DNA of 64,000 nucleotides from Girardinichthys multiradiatus (GCF_021462225.1 NC_061806.1:4708734-4772733), one strand, 5' to 3'. Counted from the first letter of the stretch, positions 32,321 through 43,355 are shown. A program made the numbers and translations. The notes: generated from the sequence alone by a model not told the origin.

Positions 32321-32577
32321 TGTCAGGTTTTACCAACCTAACAATATTTATAACAACACAAAAAGAAGAGAGAGAGACAAAGTATTAGTTATTTACTCAT
32401 ACGAGGAGAACGATCAGAGATATGTTCAGTTACAAGTCCCCAACCATTCTGAACAACATCTCTCCGAACCCCCCTTTTTATTTAGGATTGTCCCTAGTTA
32501 CAATGAACATTAATCACTAAAGGATAGGAAAACAACAGCTGCATCTTAGACAGGTCATAAACTCCTTTATCTTTAAA
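32321..32577 (-). repeat. 5' LTR of ERV copy 2, truncated (U3 missing)
   Basis: Matches 25368-25624 base for base apart from about three transitions, then stops at ...CTTTAAA just before CAAGG. The missing ~257 bases are the U3 end, which holds the outer TG terminus. Confidence 0.9.
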
Positions 32578-32655
32578 CAAGGTTTATCCACAAAAATATG
32601 CAATAGCGAGTGTGAGGACCCACAGGCCTGCCCCATGGTCCCTGGACGGACACTG
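32578..32655 (-). mobile_element. Repeat A copy 1, right part
   Basis: CAAGGTTTATCCACAAAAAT and the following bases match 35639-35680 and 58712-58750, showing that ERV copy 2 interrupted one repeat A copy. Confidence 0.7.
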
Positions 32656-32965
32656 AGGAGAAGGTTCTTGATTCGACTCCTGGCCAGGGGTTTTTCAGCA
32701 TGGAGTTAGCGTGTTCTCCTCGTGCATGCGTGGGTTCTCTTCGGCTTCCTCCCACAGTCCAAAAACATGAATGTTAGGTTAACTGGTCTCTCTAAATTGC
32801 CGTTAGGTGTGAATGGGTGTGTGCAAGGTTGTTTGTCCTGTGTGTTGCACTGTGATGGACTAACGACCTGTCCAGGGTATACCCTGCCTTTCGCCTATAG
32901 ACTACTGTAGACAGGTACCTGTACGGAGGCCCTGTATGGAAGAAGGAGGTATAGAAAATGGATGG
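32656..32965 (+). repeat. Common teleost interspersed repeat
   Basis: Contains CTTCCTCCCACAGTCCAAAA, ACCTGTCCAGGGTATACCCT and a GGATGGATTG tail, the signature of a very abundant fish repeat of uncertain class. It is not protein coding here. Confidence 0.65.
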
Positions 32966-33054
32966 ATTGATAATTTAAAATGTTTGGACCCCAAAGTGTT
33001 TGGATGATGGAGGTATTGGACCTGCTGCTATTTTCATTGGGGACTCCTGGTTTA

Positions 33055-33425
33055 TCAAAGTATATTCATGGTTTAGAACGGCCCTGTCAAAGTCCAGACC
33101 TAAATCCAACTGAGAATCTGAAAACTTGAAAATTGTTGTTTACAGACAATCTCCATCAAATAAATAAAAAACAATAACCTTTCAAAAAAATGTGTCTTTA
33201 TTCTGTACCTACAATGCTGGCCTAAAGACCACAAAAGGCTTGCAGCTGTCTTTGCAGCGAAGGATGGTTCCACAAAAGAACAGCCATTGGGGCTGAATAA
33301 AAATTCAGTCACACTACACTTGCAGATTGTGCTTGGTGAAAATTTTCATAAATTTCACAATTATAAACTATTTTGTTTTGGTTGGTTTGTGATCACAAAA
33401 AATTCTAATAAAATGCATCAAAAGG
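33055..33425 (+). mobile_element. Tc1/mariner remnant (element D), transposase 3' end
   Basis: CAAAGTCCAGACCTAAATCC codes the SPDLNP-type catalytic block, followed by the C-terminal part and a Tc1 3' region ending near AATTCTAATAAAATGCATC. The 5' half and both clear termini are missing. Confidence 0.65.
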
Positions 33426-33771
33426 CGCTGTATTTTTATATTTTGTATTTTTTTACTATCCATCTGAATACCTGTAAGACCAAAAACACACACTATCGCT
33501 GGTAACAATATCTTAGCTTAATAAATAAAATAAAAAGGATCAAATGAAAAACAATTTTATCATTGGGCTCCTCTGAAATAATAATTCTCTAACCAACCCT
33601 ATCAGATCTTATGGAACAGAGATTTAAAATTATGTGATTTGAAAGGACAGAAAACTGCATGGATCACTTTAAGGCATTACCACAGTGACCACTGTGACAA
33701 TTACAACAAAACAAATCACTCTGTAGGATAAAAGTGGATACAGACAATAAAAGTAAAGTGTGCATGTATAC
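33426..33771. other. No gene recognised
   Basis: AT-rich DNA between a Tc1 remnant and an exon-like segment. Confidence 0.4.
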
Positions 33772-33889
33772 CTGATTTAAGAGGCACAGTTTGGTTGTGC
33801 AGAACCAGTAAGGAGAGCTTAGATCTTGAGAAAGTATCCTACCGCAGATATCAGTCAGCCCGATGAGCCAAAGGACAGAAGCAATTACA
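33772..33889 (-). other. Possible internal exon of a host membrane protein
   Basis: On the - strand a pyrimidine-rich acceptor (TTTTTACTCCCAG) precedes and CAG/GTATAC follows a 118-nt segment. The open phase encodes 39 residues: VIASVLWLIGLTDICGRILS, then QDLSSPYWFCTTKLCLLNQ. The hydrophobic helix followed by D-I-C-G-R-I resembles a membrane helix and loop of major-facilitator transporters, perhaps monocarboxylate-transporter (SLC16)-like, but that is a guess from general pattern. No neighbouring exon was found; repeats fill both sides. Confidence 0.4.
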
Positions 33890-34785
33890 CTGGGAGTAAA
33901 AATAACACACGGTTTAAGAAATAAAAACATTTCTGTGAGGATGTGCTTCGACAAGTAAAGTTTAAAACCTCATTTGAAGAGGAGTAATTGCATTGGGTGT
34001 TATTTATGAGTCCAAGGGTAAAATGTAGCAAAATGTCTCTGTGATCTACAGTCACCCTCCACCTTAGGGTTTTGCATTTAAATTGGAATATTTATTCATT
34101 CAAATGGTATAAATCTTGTGCCTCCATGTTCTCCATTTATCTTTCACAATTCTGCCTTTACATTTCACTTCAGATCTGTGGAAAGTGGACATTATCATCC
34201 CAGTGGCACTGTCTGATGATGGCTAATGCAGTAAAATGTTCACCGCTAACCAATTACTTCTGAGGCACGCAGAACAAATTGTATTTAAGGAAGTGTCATG
34301 TTCACGTCTCTCTTAAATACATTTGATAATTTAATTTTTAAGATCATAGAATAAAATGTTTTACTGTTTAATTGTCTTTGGGTTATCGAAGCTGAGCCTG
34401 AGAATTCCTTGGGAGGGCAGGGGCTGGTGAATAAAACGATTGGCTTCAATTAACAGAAGTTGTCTTTTGAACTTTATATATATAGATGTATTAAGTTTTA
34501 AAGTCTTTTTTTGGCACAGATCAAATTTATGTACCGTGGAACCTTTGAATACAAATGTAATTCATTCCAATTCCAGTTTGAGTTAGAGAACACATTTTTC
34601 CATTGAAATTAATAAAAAAGAAAAAATATATATTTTAACTGTCTGACAACACCCCCAGCAATATATGGAAAGAACATAAAATCAATCAATCAATAAACAT
34701 TTTCATCAAAACAGTAATTAATAATGTCGCTAGAGGCATGTTATGGTCAAATAATGATTACAAAAAGACAATGAACAGTTTTGTC
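33890..34785. other. No gene recognised
   Basis: AT-rich DNA. A weak + strand exon-like segment at about 34172-34261 (acceptor TTTCACTTCAG, open to a TGA) has no recognisable product. Confidence 0.4.
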
Positions 34786-34789
34786 TGGG

Positions 34790-35132
34790 CTCCCCGTTTC
34801 ACATGATAGGCCTGTTTGTCCATGCATTTGTTACTTCATGGCTAGACAATTGTAATTCTTTACTCTCAGGATGTCCACAAAATGCAGTTAAAGCCTTCAG
34901 CCGATCCATAATGCTGCAGCAAGAGTTCTGATAAAAATTTTAAAAAAGGGATCATATTTCTCCTATTTTTACTTCTCTTCATTGGCTTCCGGTTAAATCC
35001 AGAATAAAATTTAAAATTCTGCTTTGTACATATAAAGCCCTTAAAAATCAGGCTCCATCATACATAAGAAATCAAATTTTTCCATATGTTCCTAACAGAG
35101 CACTTTGTCAAACTGCACGTTTACTGGTGGTT
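34790..35132 (+). mobile_element. LINE-L fragment, RT C-terminus (+)
   Basis: Decayed ORF2 tail matching the 63215-63628 (-) frame: sequences coding for the L-S-G-C-P-Q-N-A-V-K, A-A-R-V-L and LHWLP-like segments appear with stops. It ends where repeat A copy 2 begins, at the T run. Confidence 0.7.
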
Positions 35133-36860
35133 CCTAGAAGTTCTTTTTTTTTTTTTTATAACCATGTCCTGTCTGGCAGAGTGGTGCTCAGCATTGTTGT
35201 CTGAGTGCCAAGAAGAAGCCCAACAGATTTACTTTCACAAGTGGAGCATTACGGCTAACGCTTTAATGCTCTGCTTGATATTTTTAAAATAAACTTTACT
35301 AGAAACTGCCTTGGGATTATTTCAATTGGAGACGGAAACGAAAAGAAAAAAATAAAAAGAACGAAAGAGAGAGAGGTGGGCCAAAAAGGAAAAAGGGAGA
35401 GAAGGAGAAAAGAATTGAGGAGACAAAGAAGGATCAAGAGATTACAAGATAACACCCCACTTGCTTCTACATGTGCAGAAATATATATAATAACAGCATT
35501 GTCACCAAAAAGGGCATGGTACTTATGAATGCAAGATGTATTTAGTGGTAACTGCGGCTCAATATAGAACATTTGTGTATCTGTTAACACCTGAATCTAA
35601 ACACGTGTGGGTTTGAGTGTGAGCACGCTTGTGTATACAAGGTTTCTCCATAAAAATATGCAATAGCGAGTGTATACTCCCTCTATACTCCCCAATGAAT
35701 TCCAATTTCAACCCCGTGAGCCTTCCACCCCCCATGAACCCTCAATGTTTACATGCAACTTAACCCCCTAGAGGTGGGCGCAGGCACCAGAGGTGAGGTT
35801 AATAAAATACACTCCCTCTTGATGGCATTGAGCACGCACCCCCAAGGCCCTACATGTGAATGTCATGAAAATGTTATAAGTGAGGGTCTAAGTTGTACAA
35901 TAAAATTGGGGCCCAGGCTGCCATGGGGCCGCGAAGATGGAAAACCCTTGCGACACTCCAATGACGTACCCGCACCCCAAGGCCCTACATGAGTGGTAGT
36001 GTGATGGAGTGGGCAGAGGGAGGTGTCTGGGGATGGGGAGGGAAGGACTGGGGGGCAAAATGCTCTCCCAGGGAGCCAGGCTCCCCAGCTGACCCCAGTA
36101 GGCACCACCATTCTCCGATTTCCAACAAAGGAGAGAAGCATAGGTGCATCCACTGGGCCCAAGGCTAGGGACAGGCAGCAGGCCCCAAGAACCAAACAAA
36201 AACCTGGACCAAAACTCCCAGCCACCCCTCCCCGTAACAACCTGGACCAAAACTCCCAGCCACCCCTCCCCGTAACCGCCCAAACCCGTAAACCCCAATT
36301 CCCAGCCCCGACACCCAGTCCCTCGCCCGAAGAAGCCACCGACCCCCAACAAAGAGGAGCCAGCCAGAAGGGCGCGTAGCGAGGACCAAGAGTGTGGCCC
36401 CACTCCAAAAAAAAAGAGCAGACCAGCCGGCCCAGTGCAACAAGAATACACCACATAAATGAGGGCACATGACCAACATGCCCAGCCACCCCCAAACCCA
36501 TGGAGCAGAGCCAACAGAGTGCCTGGTCCCCGATGCAACCCCAGCTGGGCACTGCCACAACCAGGCCAGCGGGACAACAAAACACATCCCACAACAACAC
36601 AGAGGCTGCCAATTAGCCACACCCGACCCAAAATGGAAGGCCCAATCAATTGCAAGCACCGAGCCAGCATAGGTACATGTCCCCCCCCCCCTAATAGGCA
36701 AACAAACCGAAGCCTCCAGGGCCAGACGCCAGCCCAACAAGCCGAAGGGTGCCACAGAAAGGCCACAGCACTTGCTGTAATCACAGATCATTAACTGGTG
36801 GAAACTTTCCCGTTCAGACCCGTACCTACAAACAAAACCCTACAGACAAAGCAGAAGGGT
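35133..36860 (-). mobile_element. Repeat A copy 2 (longest copy, unclassified retroposon)
   Basis: Begins with a T run and CCATGTCCTGTCTGGCAGAG; 35282-35300 carries the complement of AATAAAGTTT, so the poly(A) 3' end is on the left and the element reads on the - strand. The left 500 bases match the other copies. The rest (35680-36800) is strongly C-rich on + (G-rich on -). Long - strand frames here (up to 298 codons) are Gly/Trp/Cys-rich, overlap one another and show no domain, so I do not call them genes. A 38-bp direct duplication lies at 36201-36276. Confidence 0.65.
36201..36276. repeat. 38-bp direct tandem duplication
   Basis: 36201-36238 and 36239-36276 are identical (start AACCTGGACC, end CCCCGTAAC). 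Confidence 0.9.
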
Positions 36861-37176
36861 AATATTTCAAACTTGACGGGTGTTTTTATTTTAATCTGTG
36901 TAGCTTTTGTAGACTTTACAGTAGTGTTTAAGTGTATAAGGAAAGGCACAGACCAATTGCATGGCAGTTAAGCCACCTCACATGATACCTCTCAGTCAAA
37001 CAAGCCTGTGCATTCCTGGCAATAAATATTGTGACTACAGCAAGTGCAGTGAAGTCACATGAAGAGAAGAAAAAGTGACACACGAAAAGGGAGATAAAGA
37101 AAAGGAGAGCATCATGTGTAGATAAAACAAAGTTAAAGAGATACAGACAGCTGCGCCATATACAATAGAGAAAAAG
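36861..37176. other. No gene recognised
   Basis: Short frames only; may include part of the LINE-R 3' UTR fragment that follows. Confidence 0.4.
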
Positions 37177-37422
37177 ATGAGTGAGACGATGACGATGTGC
37201 ACACTGATCACCTGCACTGTTGTACCGCTCTCGCATCCTATACTGCTCTACCTTTACTCTCACTCACTTAAAACTGTGCACATATATTTATATTATATTG
37301 TAGATATGTTTATACTGTTTAATTTGTACTGTATTGCACCGACTACGCCAAAACAAATTCCTTGTATGTCCGAAAACGTACTTGGCAATAAAGCTTTTCT
37401 GATTCTGATTCTGATTCTGAAA
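37177..37422 (+). mobile_element. LINE-R 3' UTR with (TTCTGA)n tail
   Basis: Ends GCAATAAAGCTTTTCTGATTCTGATTCTGATTCTGA, seen here as three to four TTCTGA units after AATAAAG. The same tail in reverse opens the - strand copy at 52575. No coding part remains. Confidence 0.7.
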
Positions 37423-37759
37423 GGCCACATCCGACACATCGACTGTGCCAGAGAAGGGGGGAAACATACACGACTGTGCTAGAGAGACAGAACAAATGGT
37501 GCTTTCTAAAGAAAGAAAGATGGACAGAGAAAATAATTCCTTTAATCTGGAATATAAAGATTTATTTTTTGTTCATACTTCCCACTGGAATGATTCAATT
37601 ATTAATAGTGCCATTGGGAAATGTCACAATGAGACAAAACATAAAAGTTTTGAACATGCAAATCCAGTCCAGAGAACCATCCTGCAGCTAGTTGTAGCCA
37701 GTTGCTGTGCGTGGTAACAGACTCAGCTCATTCATGTGGCAACATTTTTTCACAGAAAG
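37423..37759. other. No gene recognised
   Basis: Short frames; no recognised repeat apart from possible gypsy flank sequence near the right end. Confidence 0.4.
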
Positions 37760-39540
37760 TTGCTGTTAGTTTACCAAAACATCAAATACAAATGCACTTA
37801 ATTTATCGACCATAATTTGGCTAAGTTTCACGGAAATCGTTTTTTTCCTACACCTAAGGTCCAGAAGGTTCTTTCCATCAACGGTCACATTGTTTAGGAG
37901 ACTCAACCAGTCATGACGAGACACAGTGAAAACCATGTAGAGAGGGTCAGGTTTCTTCTCATCCACTCACTGGAGTTTCCAGTTAATTTGGGGGCCTTAT
38001 GGCTCAAAGCTCACAAACCCCATATCGACAGGCGCACAGGGGAAATATTCATTTGGTCAAAACTTTGCTTATCCACTTGCCTGCTGATGGTCCAGGGCAG
38101 CTGAGGCTACAATGTAGCTTACCACTTTCAGTGTGTGTGAATGTATGTATGAATAGCTGGATGACTGAATATAGCGTAAAGCACTTTGGAGTCCTCGGAC
38201 TTGATTAAGTGCTATACAAGTGCAGGCCATTTACCATCTTAAAAATGTCTTCAACGTGCACAAAGCCACTTCTCTACCTCCGCATCACCCATGCGATTAT
38301 GTGAAAGACCTTTTGCCTGGAACTTCTCCACCTAAGCGACTTTTTTTCCATGTTTGCACCAGAATGCTTGGCCATCCAGAAATATATCGATGATGCATTA
38401 AGAGTCAGAATTATCCCTCCATCTTCAGTAAATGCCAAAGCAGGCTTCTCTTTTGTTAGGAAAAAGAATGTTTTTTTAAATTATTTACAAAGATCTTGAA
38501 ATTGGCAAGAAACATGTCAGATCAGTGATCCTTTGGGTCTTGCAGAATAACTTGTTTGATTAGGCAGAAAAGAGTTCCACTATTCCACTACCTCTCTCTT
38601 AGGATTTTTTATTTTCCCCGATCAGATCTCCATGGATCCCGAGAAGGTTTCAGCAGTGGCTAACTGGCCAGAACCCAAGGTCAGAAGGCAGCTACAACAA
38701 TTTTTTGGATTCGCAGATTAACTTTAACAGGAGGTTCATCAGAAGCTATAGCTAGGCTGCTGCTCCCCTTCACATTCTCATGTCCTCCAAGATCAAGTTC
38801 ATTTGGAATGAGCAATCAGGTCAAGGCATTCATGAATTCAAGAGATTGAATTGAATTCATTCACGTCTGCACTGATTTTTCATTATCCCTGGTGTCACTT
38901 GACAGTTCATTGTGGAAGTGAATGCTTCAGATATTGGAGTTGGTGCTGCGCTCAGTAAAAGGTATGTTAATAAGGTTTATCCATGGGACAAACTTTTTAA
39001 GAAGTTTGTCTTCTACAGTCAGAAATTGTGATGCGGGGCACCATGGGCTTTTAGGCTCTCAAATTAGCTTCAGAGGAATTTAGACACTGGTTGGGTGGAG
39101 CAGAGATGCCTTTTTGCAGTTTTAGAAGGAGTTATGCCACCTATTAGGAATCCTGGTGGGCCTGTCACCCATAGACTAACAGACCCATTTTACACCGTTT
39201 ATGGATTCCAATCACAGGTGTTCACCATTCAGGAGAAGAAATCCAACGAACCATCTGGCCATGCAGAAGCTATTTTTTGTCAATGCATCTGGAGAAAAGC
39301 CAGAAGGAATCTTTTTGCAACCTCAGGCATCTAGTTTAAGATGGCCCATTGCCACCATTCGTCTGCTCACATACGGAGCCAGGCAGAGGGTATGGCTATC
39401 CACTAGGTACATCCCTCTCAGGTTGGACTGTAAGAAGCTCACCTCTTGATTCATTAGTTCATTCCCAATCTTAAAATGGGTGAACCTGTTGGCGGTCCAC
39501 TTCAGGTCTTTTGTCATTACTGTGTATGTTAGATGAGGCT
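37760..39540 (+). pseudogene. Ty3/gypsy pol remnant (protease, RT, integrase end)
   Basis: Pieces of a chromovirus-type (fish Sushi-like) pol occur in the right order: a protease end with LEFPVNLGALWLKAHKPHID and TGEIFIWSKLC (37930-38085); a short unrelated repeat (38086-38235); RT beginning with IQKYIDDALRVRIIPPSS (near 38375) and SFVRKKN; RT/RNase H linker DPEKVSAVANWPEPK (38635-38690) and LQQFFGFAD; the start of RNase H, VEVNASDIGVGAALSKR-like in shifted frames (38905-38965); and the integrase C-terminus RQRVWLSTRYIPLRLDCKKL (39380-39440). The RT catalytic centre and most of integrase are deleted, and frameshifts are frequent. Confidence 0.8.
38086..38236 (+). repeat. Short common teleost repeat inside the gypsy remnant
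   Basis: Contains AAAGCACTTTGGAGTCCTCG and ends CAAGTGCAGGCCATTTACCA, a widespread fish element tail. It separates the protease and RT pieces. Confidence 0.65.
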
Positions 39541-40089
39541 GAAACATATTCAGAGTGTTTAATGACATACGATACAGGATCTCTGTTACCAGCTGATTAA
39601 TTATTACTTTCTTATATCCAAAAGATTTCACATGAAATGACCTATTCTACTGAATGTGAATATAGAGGATTCATTTATTAACTTCAAAAACAAAAGTTGT
39701 TTTGTTTATAAAATGCAGTGGCTCATATATTAATAAAGAGCATGGGGATAAGCCAGGTTAATAGATATCATAATTACTCTGTTTATAAACTGGGACACGT
39801 TGAAAGTGTCACTAGCCTGCATAAACTTGTCATTTCAGTGGCAGATCCCGTTTTCAGATATGTTTTTGGCTGTGCCACTTTGTGTTTTAGAATGTTTCAG
39901 TTATGTTTAAAGAGTGCTTTACTAAGAGAGATTCTCTACAAATGTAGATGGCATTCATCTGACAATTTCCAATTTCCTTAAAAATTGCAACTATTTATAA
40001 AACTTTAAGACACTTTCTCCTTGGCACTTCAGGCACAGTCTCCATTTCACTGATGGATTAGCTGTCATATTACGACATCACAGTGTTTC
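39541..40089. other. No gene recognised
   Basis: AT-rich DNA with short frames between the gypsy pol end and an LTR. It may include the gypsy 3' end, but no polypurine tract was recognised. Confidence 0.35.
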
Positions 40090-40686
40090 TGTCAGGATTT
40101 GGAGTTCTGCTGCCTGCTGCTTACACCTTTTCGACACTAGGTGCCGCCAGTAGGAGTGTACCTGAGGCGACAGGTGTTGTGCATCTACTCATCAGCTGGG
40201 AAGCATATAGAGGAAGGTTGCCAACACCTCGGCGCCCGAGTGTTTTTGCCTCTGTGGTAATTTCTGGCCAGCTCTGAAATCTTTGCATGATTTTTACCAT
40301 GGATATCTTTTGAAGGATCTGTTGTTGCGAACTCTAATTTGCTTTGTTACCTGTTCCAGGTGTGAATCCTACCTGATCTGTTCCAGTCCTCTGTAGTGGC
40401 TAAGGCTACTTCCTGATCTAGTCTGTGCATGGCAAGCTGAACTCCTTTCCTGACATTTATTCTCTCCCTGGCGGGTTATTCCGGAATCTCCAGTAAGATA
40501 CGTTTATGTTGGTTCATGTTTCTGAGGTTCAGCTATTTATCTTTTCTCTTTGTGTTTTCACAGTAAGGAAGATTAGACTCATCGCTCCTGTTGTTCCTGA
40601 TCATCTTTCAGTAAAAACTTATTCCTTTTACAAAGTTTTCTGAGAGTCTCTGCATGTGGGTTAAGTCGGCTGTAAAAATCATGACA
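40090..40686 (+). repeat. Ty3/gypsy-type LTR (597 bp)
   Basis: Begins TGTCAGGATTTGGAGT and ends AAAATCATGACA; TGTCA...TGACA is a short inverted terminus. Flanks GTTTC and GATTC agree at four of five bases. It is either the 3' LTR of the gypsy remnant just upstream or a separate solo LTR. Confidence 0.65.
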
Positions 40687-40996
40687 GATTCTTTCACTTT
40701 TAGACATCTCTGTTGTCCACCTTAAACTAGTTTTTCTCCCTTATCTCAGCACTGATTCTTAAGCTGTAATTATGTACAGTAAACAGACACACAATGCAAA
40801 AAATAACCATACTTTTGGAATTTTGTTTTATTACTGTTATGTAGGAAAAACTATATTGGTGTATCAGGAATGTATTTGTTTCATGAAGAAGTCAGTCTCA
40901 TATTTGCTGAAAAAATCAAATTAAAATAATTTGTTGCGGATTTTAAAGAAGGAATTAAGATTATTAAATTTATTAAAACTCAAAAGGTTTATTTAA

Positions 40997-41256
40997 AATG
41001 GTAAATGGACTGAACTTATATAGTGCTTTTCCAGTCATACAGACCACTCAAAGCACTTTACACTAGAGCCACATTCACCCAATTGCACTCACTAACGCTC
41101 ACACATTCATACACCGATACGCAGATCGGTAGGCAACTTGAGGTTAAGTGCCTTGCACAGGGGCACATCGGCATACGGCAGAAGGAAGCTGGAATCGAAA
41201 CCAAACCCTTCTGATTGCAAGATGACTACTCTTCCTACTGAACCACAGTTGCCTTA
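40997..41256 (+). repeat. Abundant fish short repeat (non-autonomous element)
   Basis: GGTAAATGGACTGAACTTAT at the left, ACTCAAAGCACTTTACACTA, GTGCCTTGCACAGGGGCACA, and an end with ACTGAACCACAGTTGCC. It is a well-known non-coding teleost repeat, probably a non-autonomous DNA transposon. Confidence 0.7.
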
Positions 41257-41688
41257 AAACATTAAAACAAACAACTATGTCTATAAATGTGAACAAACAT
41301 TTCCTTTTTTTTTTTTCAATACACTCACTTTTTATGTTTCCAATACACACCTGAACACAATCTTAACACCAAGGAAGAAATTAAAAATATATGCATTTCA
41401 TGTTGGCGGATCATGCCCAGGGATGCAGAGCTTCAAAATGCAAAAAGTAAAAATCTCTCTGAATGTTTGTGTCAGGAACTAAAACTTTAGTGTCTGGATT
41501 TTGCATTTTGAAGTTGAAATGCTACCTGGATATTATCCAGCCACACAAAATGTGAATACTTGCAACTTTCCCAGCCTTAAGATTTTGATAATGACAAAAT
41601 TACCCAAAATAATCAAAGTTTTAATTTCAAACATGAAGTTTCTCTCTTTTTTTTTTTTCAAATTTACTTTATTCAATTCAATGTCGTC
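41257..41688. other. No gene recognised
   Basis: AT-rich with T runs; short frames only. Confidence 0.4.
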
Positions 41689-43355
41689 TCAAGGTACTTC
41701 ACAGAAGTCAGGTACATATATTCCAATTAATCCTAACCATTGAACAGTTCAGTCAGATTCAGTTATTTATTCAAATTGGATAAAACGTTTTTCGATCTAA
41801 GGTGTTGGACTTATGATTATTGATTAATTAATCTTGATCAATAATTATAATTAAAAATCATAATTTGACAAAATTAATTTCTTAACCAAAATCCTCATTT
41901 ATGAATCGAGACCAGAGATGTCTTCTGGTGTTGTAATTGTGGCTCAACGCCTTTGATAATTACAACCGTTAAATACTCAGTTATAATAACTATTACCAGA
42001 GATGTCACTGTTTAATCGACCATTTCTGCCGAAACGTGTGAAACTTTTAACCTTATCTTGACTGACGAATCACTCTTGCACAAAATAAACACAGAACGCC
42101 TTCTGTTACCATCTATGTGAATATTTATTAAATCACAGCGTGATACAATCCGTTCTTCCGATTTAATAATCTTCACCTACTCAAACGTGCAAAGTTGTAC
42201 AAAAAAGGGGTAAAATATCTAACTAAAGAAAAATAAAGCAAAACAGCAGTGGGATCAAACCACCAGTTATGGCAAAATTGATAATATGACAAAAGGGCTG
42301 TGGTGGTGAGGATGTTGGGGCGCAGTTCCACTGTAACTCAGTTATACTCGGTCATAAAACTTCCCCCAACTCTGCGAGGTGAGCAGACAAAGGGTTATAA
42401 AATTTTGGCGGCAAGCTAGCAAGCAGTAAGGTTGTAGACAAAGAAAATGGGGAATTTCACCATGAGGTTATTTTAACAGTCCAGTCTCACAGTGTACCTG
42501 CGCTTGCTCCCAGGTGGTAAATAACCCCGCAAAGCACACACAAAGATAGGTAGCACAGCGGCCTCCAGATGTCCAACACGGCACATCAAAGTTTCAATAA
42601 CAAGGTTACACGCACATATCATTCAAAAAAACATTAGATTAAATAGCAAATCTCATCACACTAAAACCTCCTGTACCCTGCCCAGGCTTTCTAAAAAAGA
42701 AATAAAAATAAAGGATGGGTATTACTTGTTGTTGGCTTTCTTCTGAGCGGGGTCGAGAGAGGAAGGGGAAAGTTGGAAGTTACTGTGCATCCACAGTTAA
42801 CTTCAGGAAAAGCGGTCAATCTTCGTCCTCTGCCCTCCTTGGCGAAAGGGAAAAATATAATCTGACCATCAAAGTCGACTAGGATAAAACACGGTGGCGG
42901 TTCGTCTCCTCGAAACTCCGTGTTTTTAGTTACGTGTTAAACTCACGTCTTCGATCGGCAAAGTGAAATTTCTGGCCTTCTTAGTCCAGAAACCTCAGTT
43001 ATGAATTGTTCGTTGGCCAACGAGAGAGAATAAATGAGATCATGCAACGTGCAAATGGTTCAATATTCAGCAAACAAGTGGTCCAACAAAGGAAACCCAG
43101 CAGATTGCATCCAGTCAGTGACTTGCAGCATTCCCTCCTCCTAGATGAGCATGAAGAGACAGTGGACAGTCATTGGCGTTGACTTTGCAGCAATCCCTCA
43201 TACTGAGCATGCATGTAGCGACAGTGGAGAGGAAAAACTCCCTTTTAACAGGAAGAAACCTCCAGCAGAACCAGGCTCAGTGTGAGCAGCAATCTGCCAC
43301 GACCCACTGGGGGTTTGAGAGAACAGAGCAGAGACAAAAAAGAACACAGAAGCAC
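41689..43355 (-). mobile_element. LINE-L 3' region (-), split by LTR 4b
   Basis: 41689-41802 and 43089-43355 together match 61717-62010: TTTATTCAAATTGG, then CTAAGGAAACCCAGCAGATT across the LTR site, then GAGGAAAAACTCCCTTTTAA and CCTCCAGCAGAACCAGGCTC. This is non-coding 3' UTR sequence of the L2-type LINE. Confidence 0.8.
41803..43088 (-). repeat. Solo LTR, family 4, copy b (1286 bp)
   Basis: Bounded by TGTTGGAC and GTCCAACA (perfect 8-bp inverted termini) and by AAGG at 41799-41802 and 43089-43092. The uninterrupted site CTAAGGAAACCCAGCAG is at 61750-61766. It is placed on the - strand by agreement with copy a at 22348; true transcriptional direction is not established. Its length suits an ERV with large LTRs. 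Confidence 0.88.

Larger units (their letters stand above)
25368..32577 (-). mobile_element. Endogenous retrovirus copy 2 (same family as copy 1)
   Basis: A - strand provirus inserted in repeat A. Its 3' LTR (25368-25881) is complete and its 5' LTR (32321-32577) lacks half. CAAGG flanks both sides (25363-25367, 32578-32582). Between them lie polypurine tract, env, pol, gag, leader repeats and primer site. Every gene is interrupted. It lacks the zinc knuckle and most of the protease but keeps a gag/pol linker segment missing from copy 1. Confidence 0.92.

Noticed and set aside
34072..34263. + strand exon-like frame after TTTCACTTCAG
   Set aside because: Product not recognisable, no donor-side or neighbouring exon, composition like the surroundings.
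35863..36791. Three overlapping - strand open frames of 208-298 codons
   Set aside because: They overlap in different registers, are extremely Gly/Trp/Cys-rich, match no domain and lie in the C-rich half of repeat A. Low stop frequency comes from base composition.
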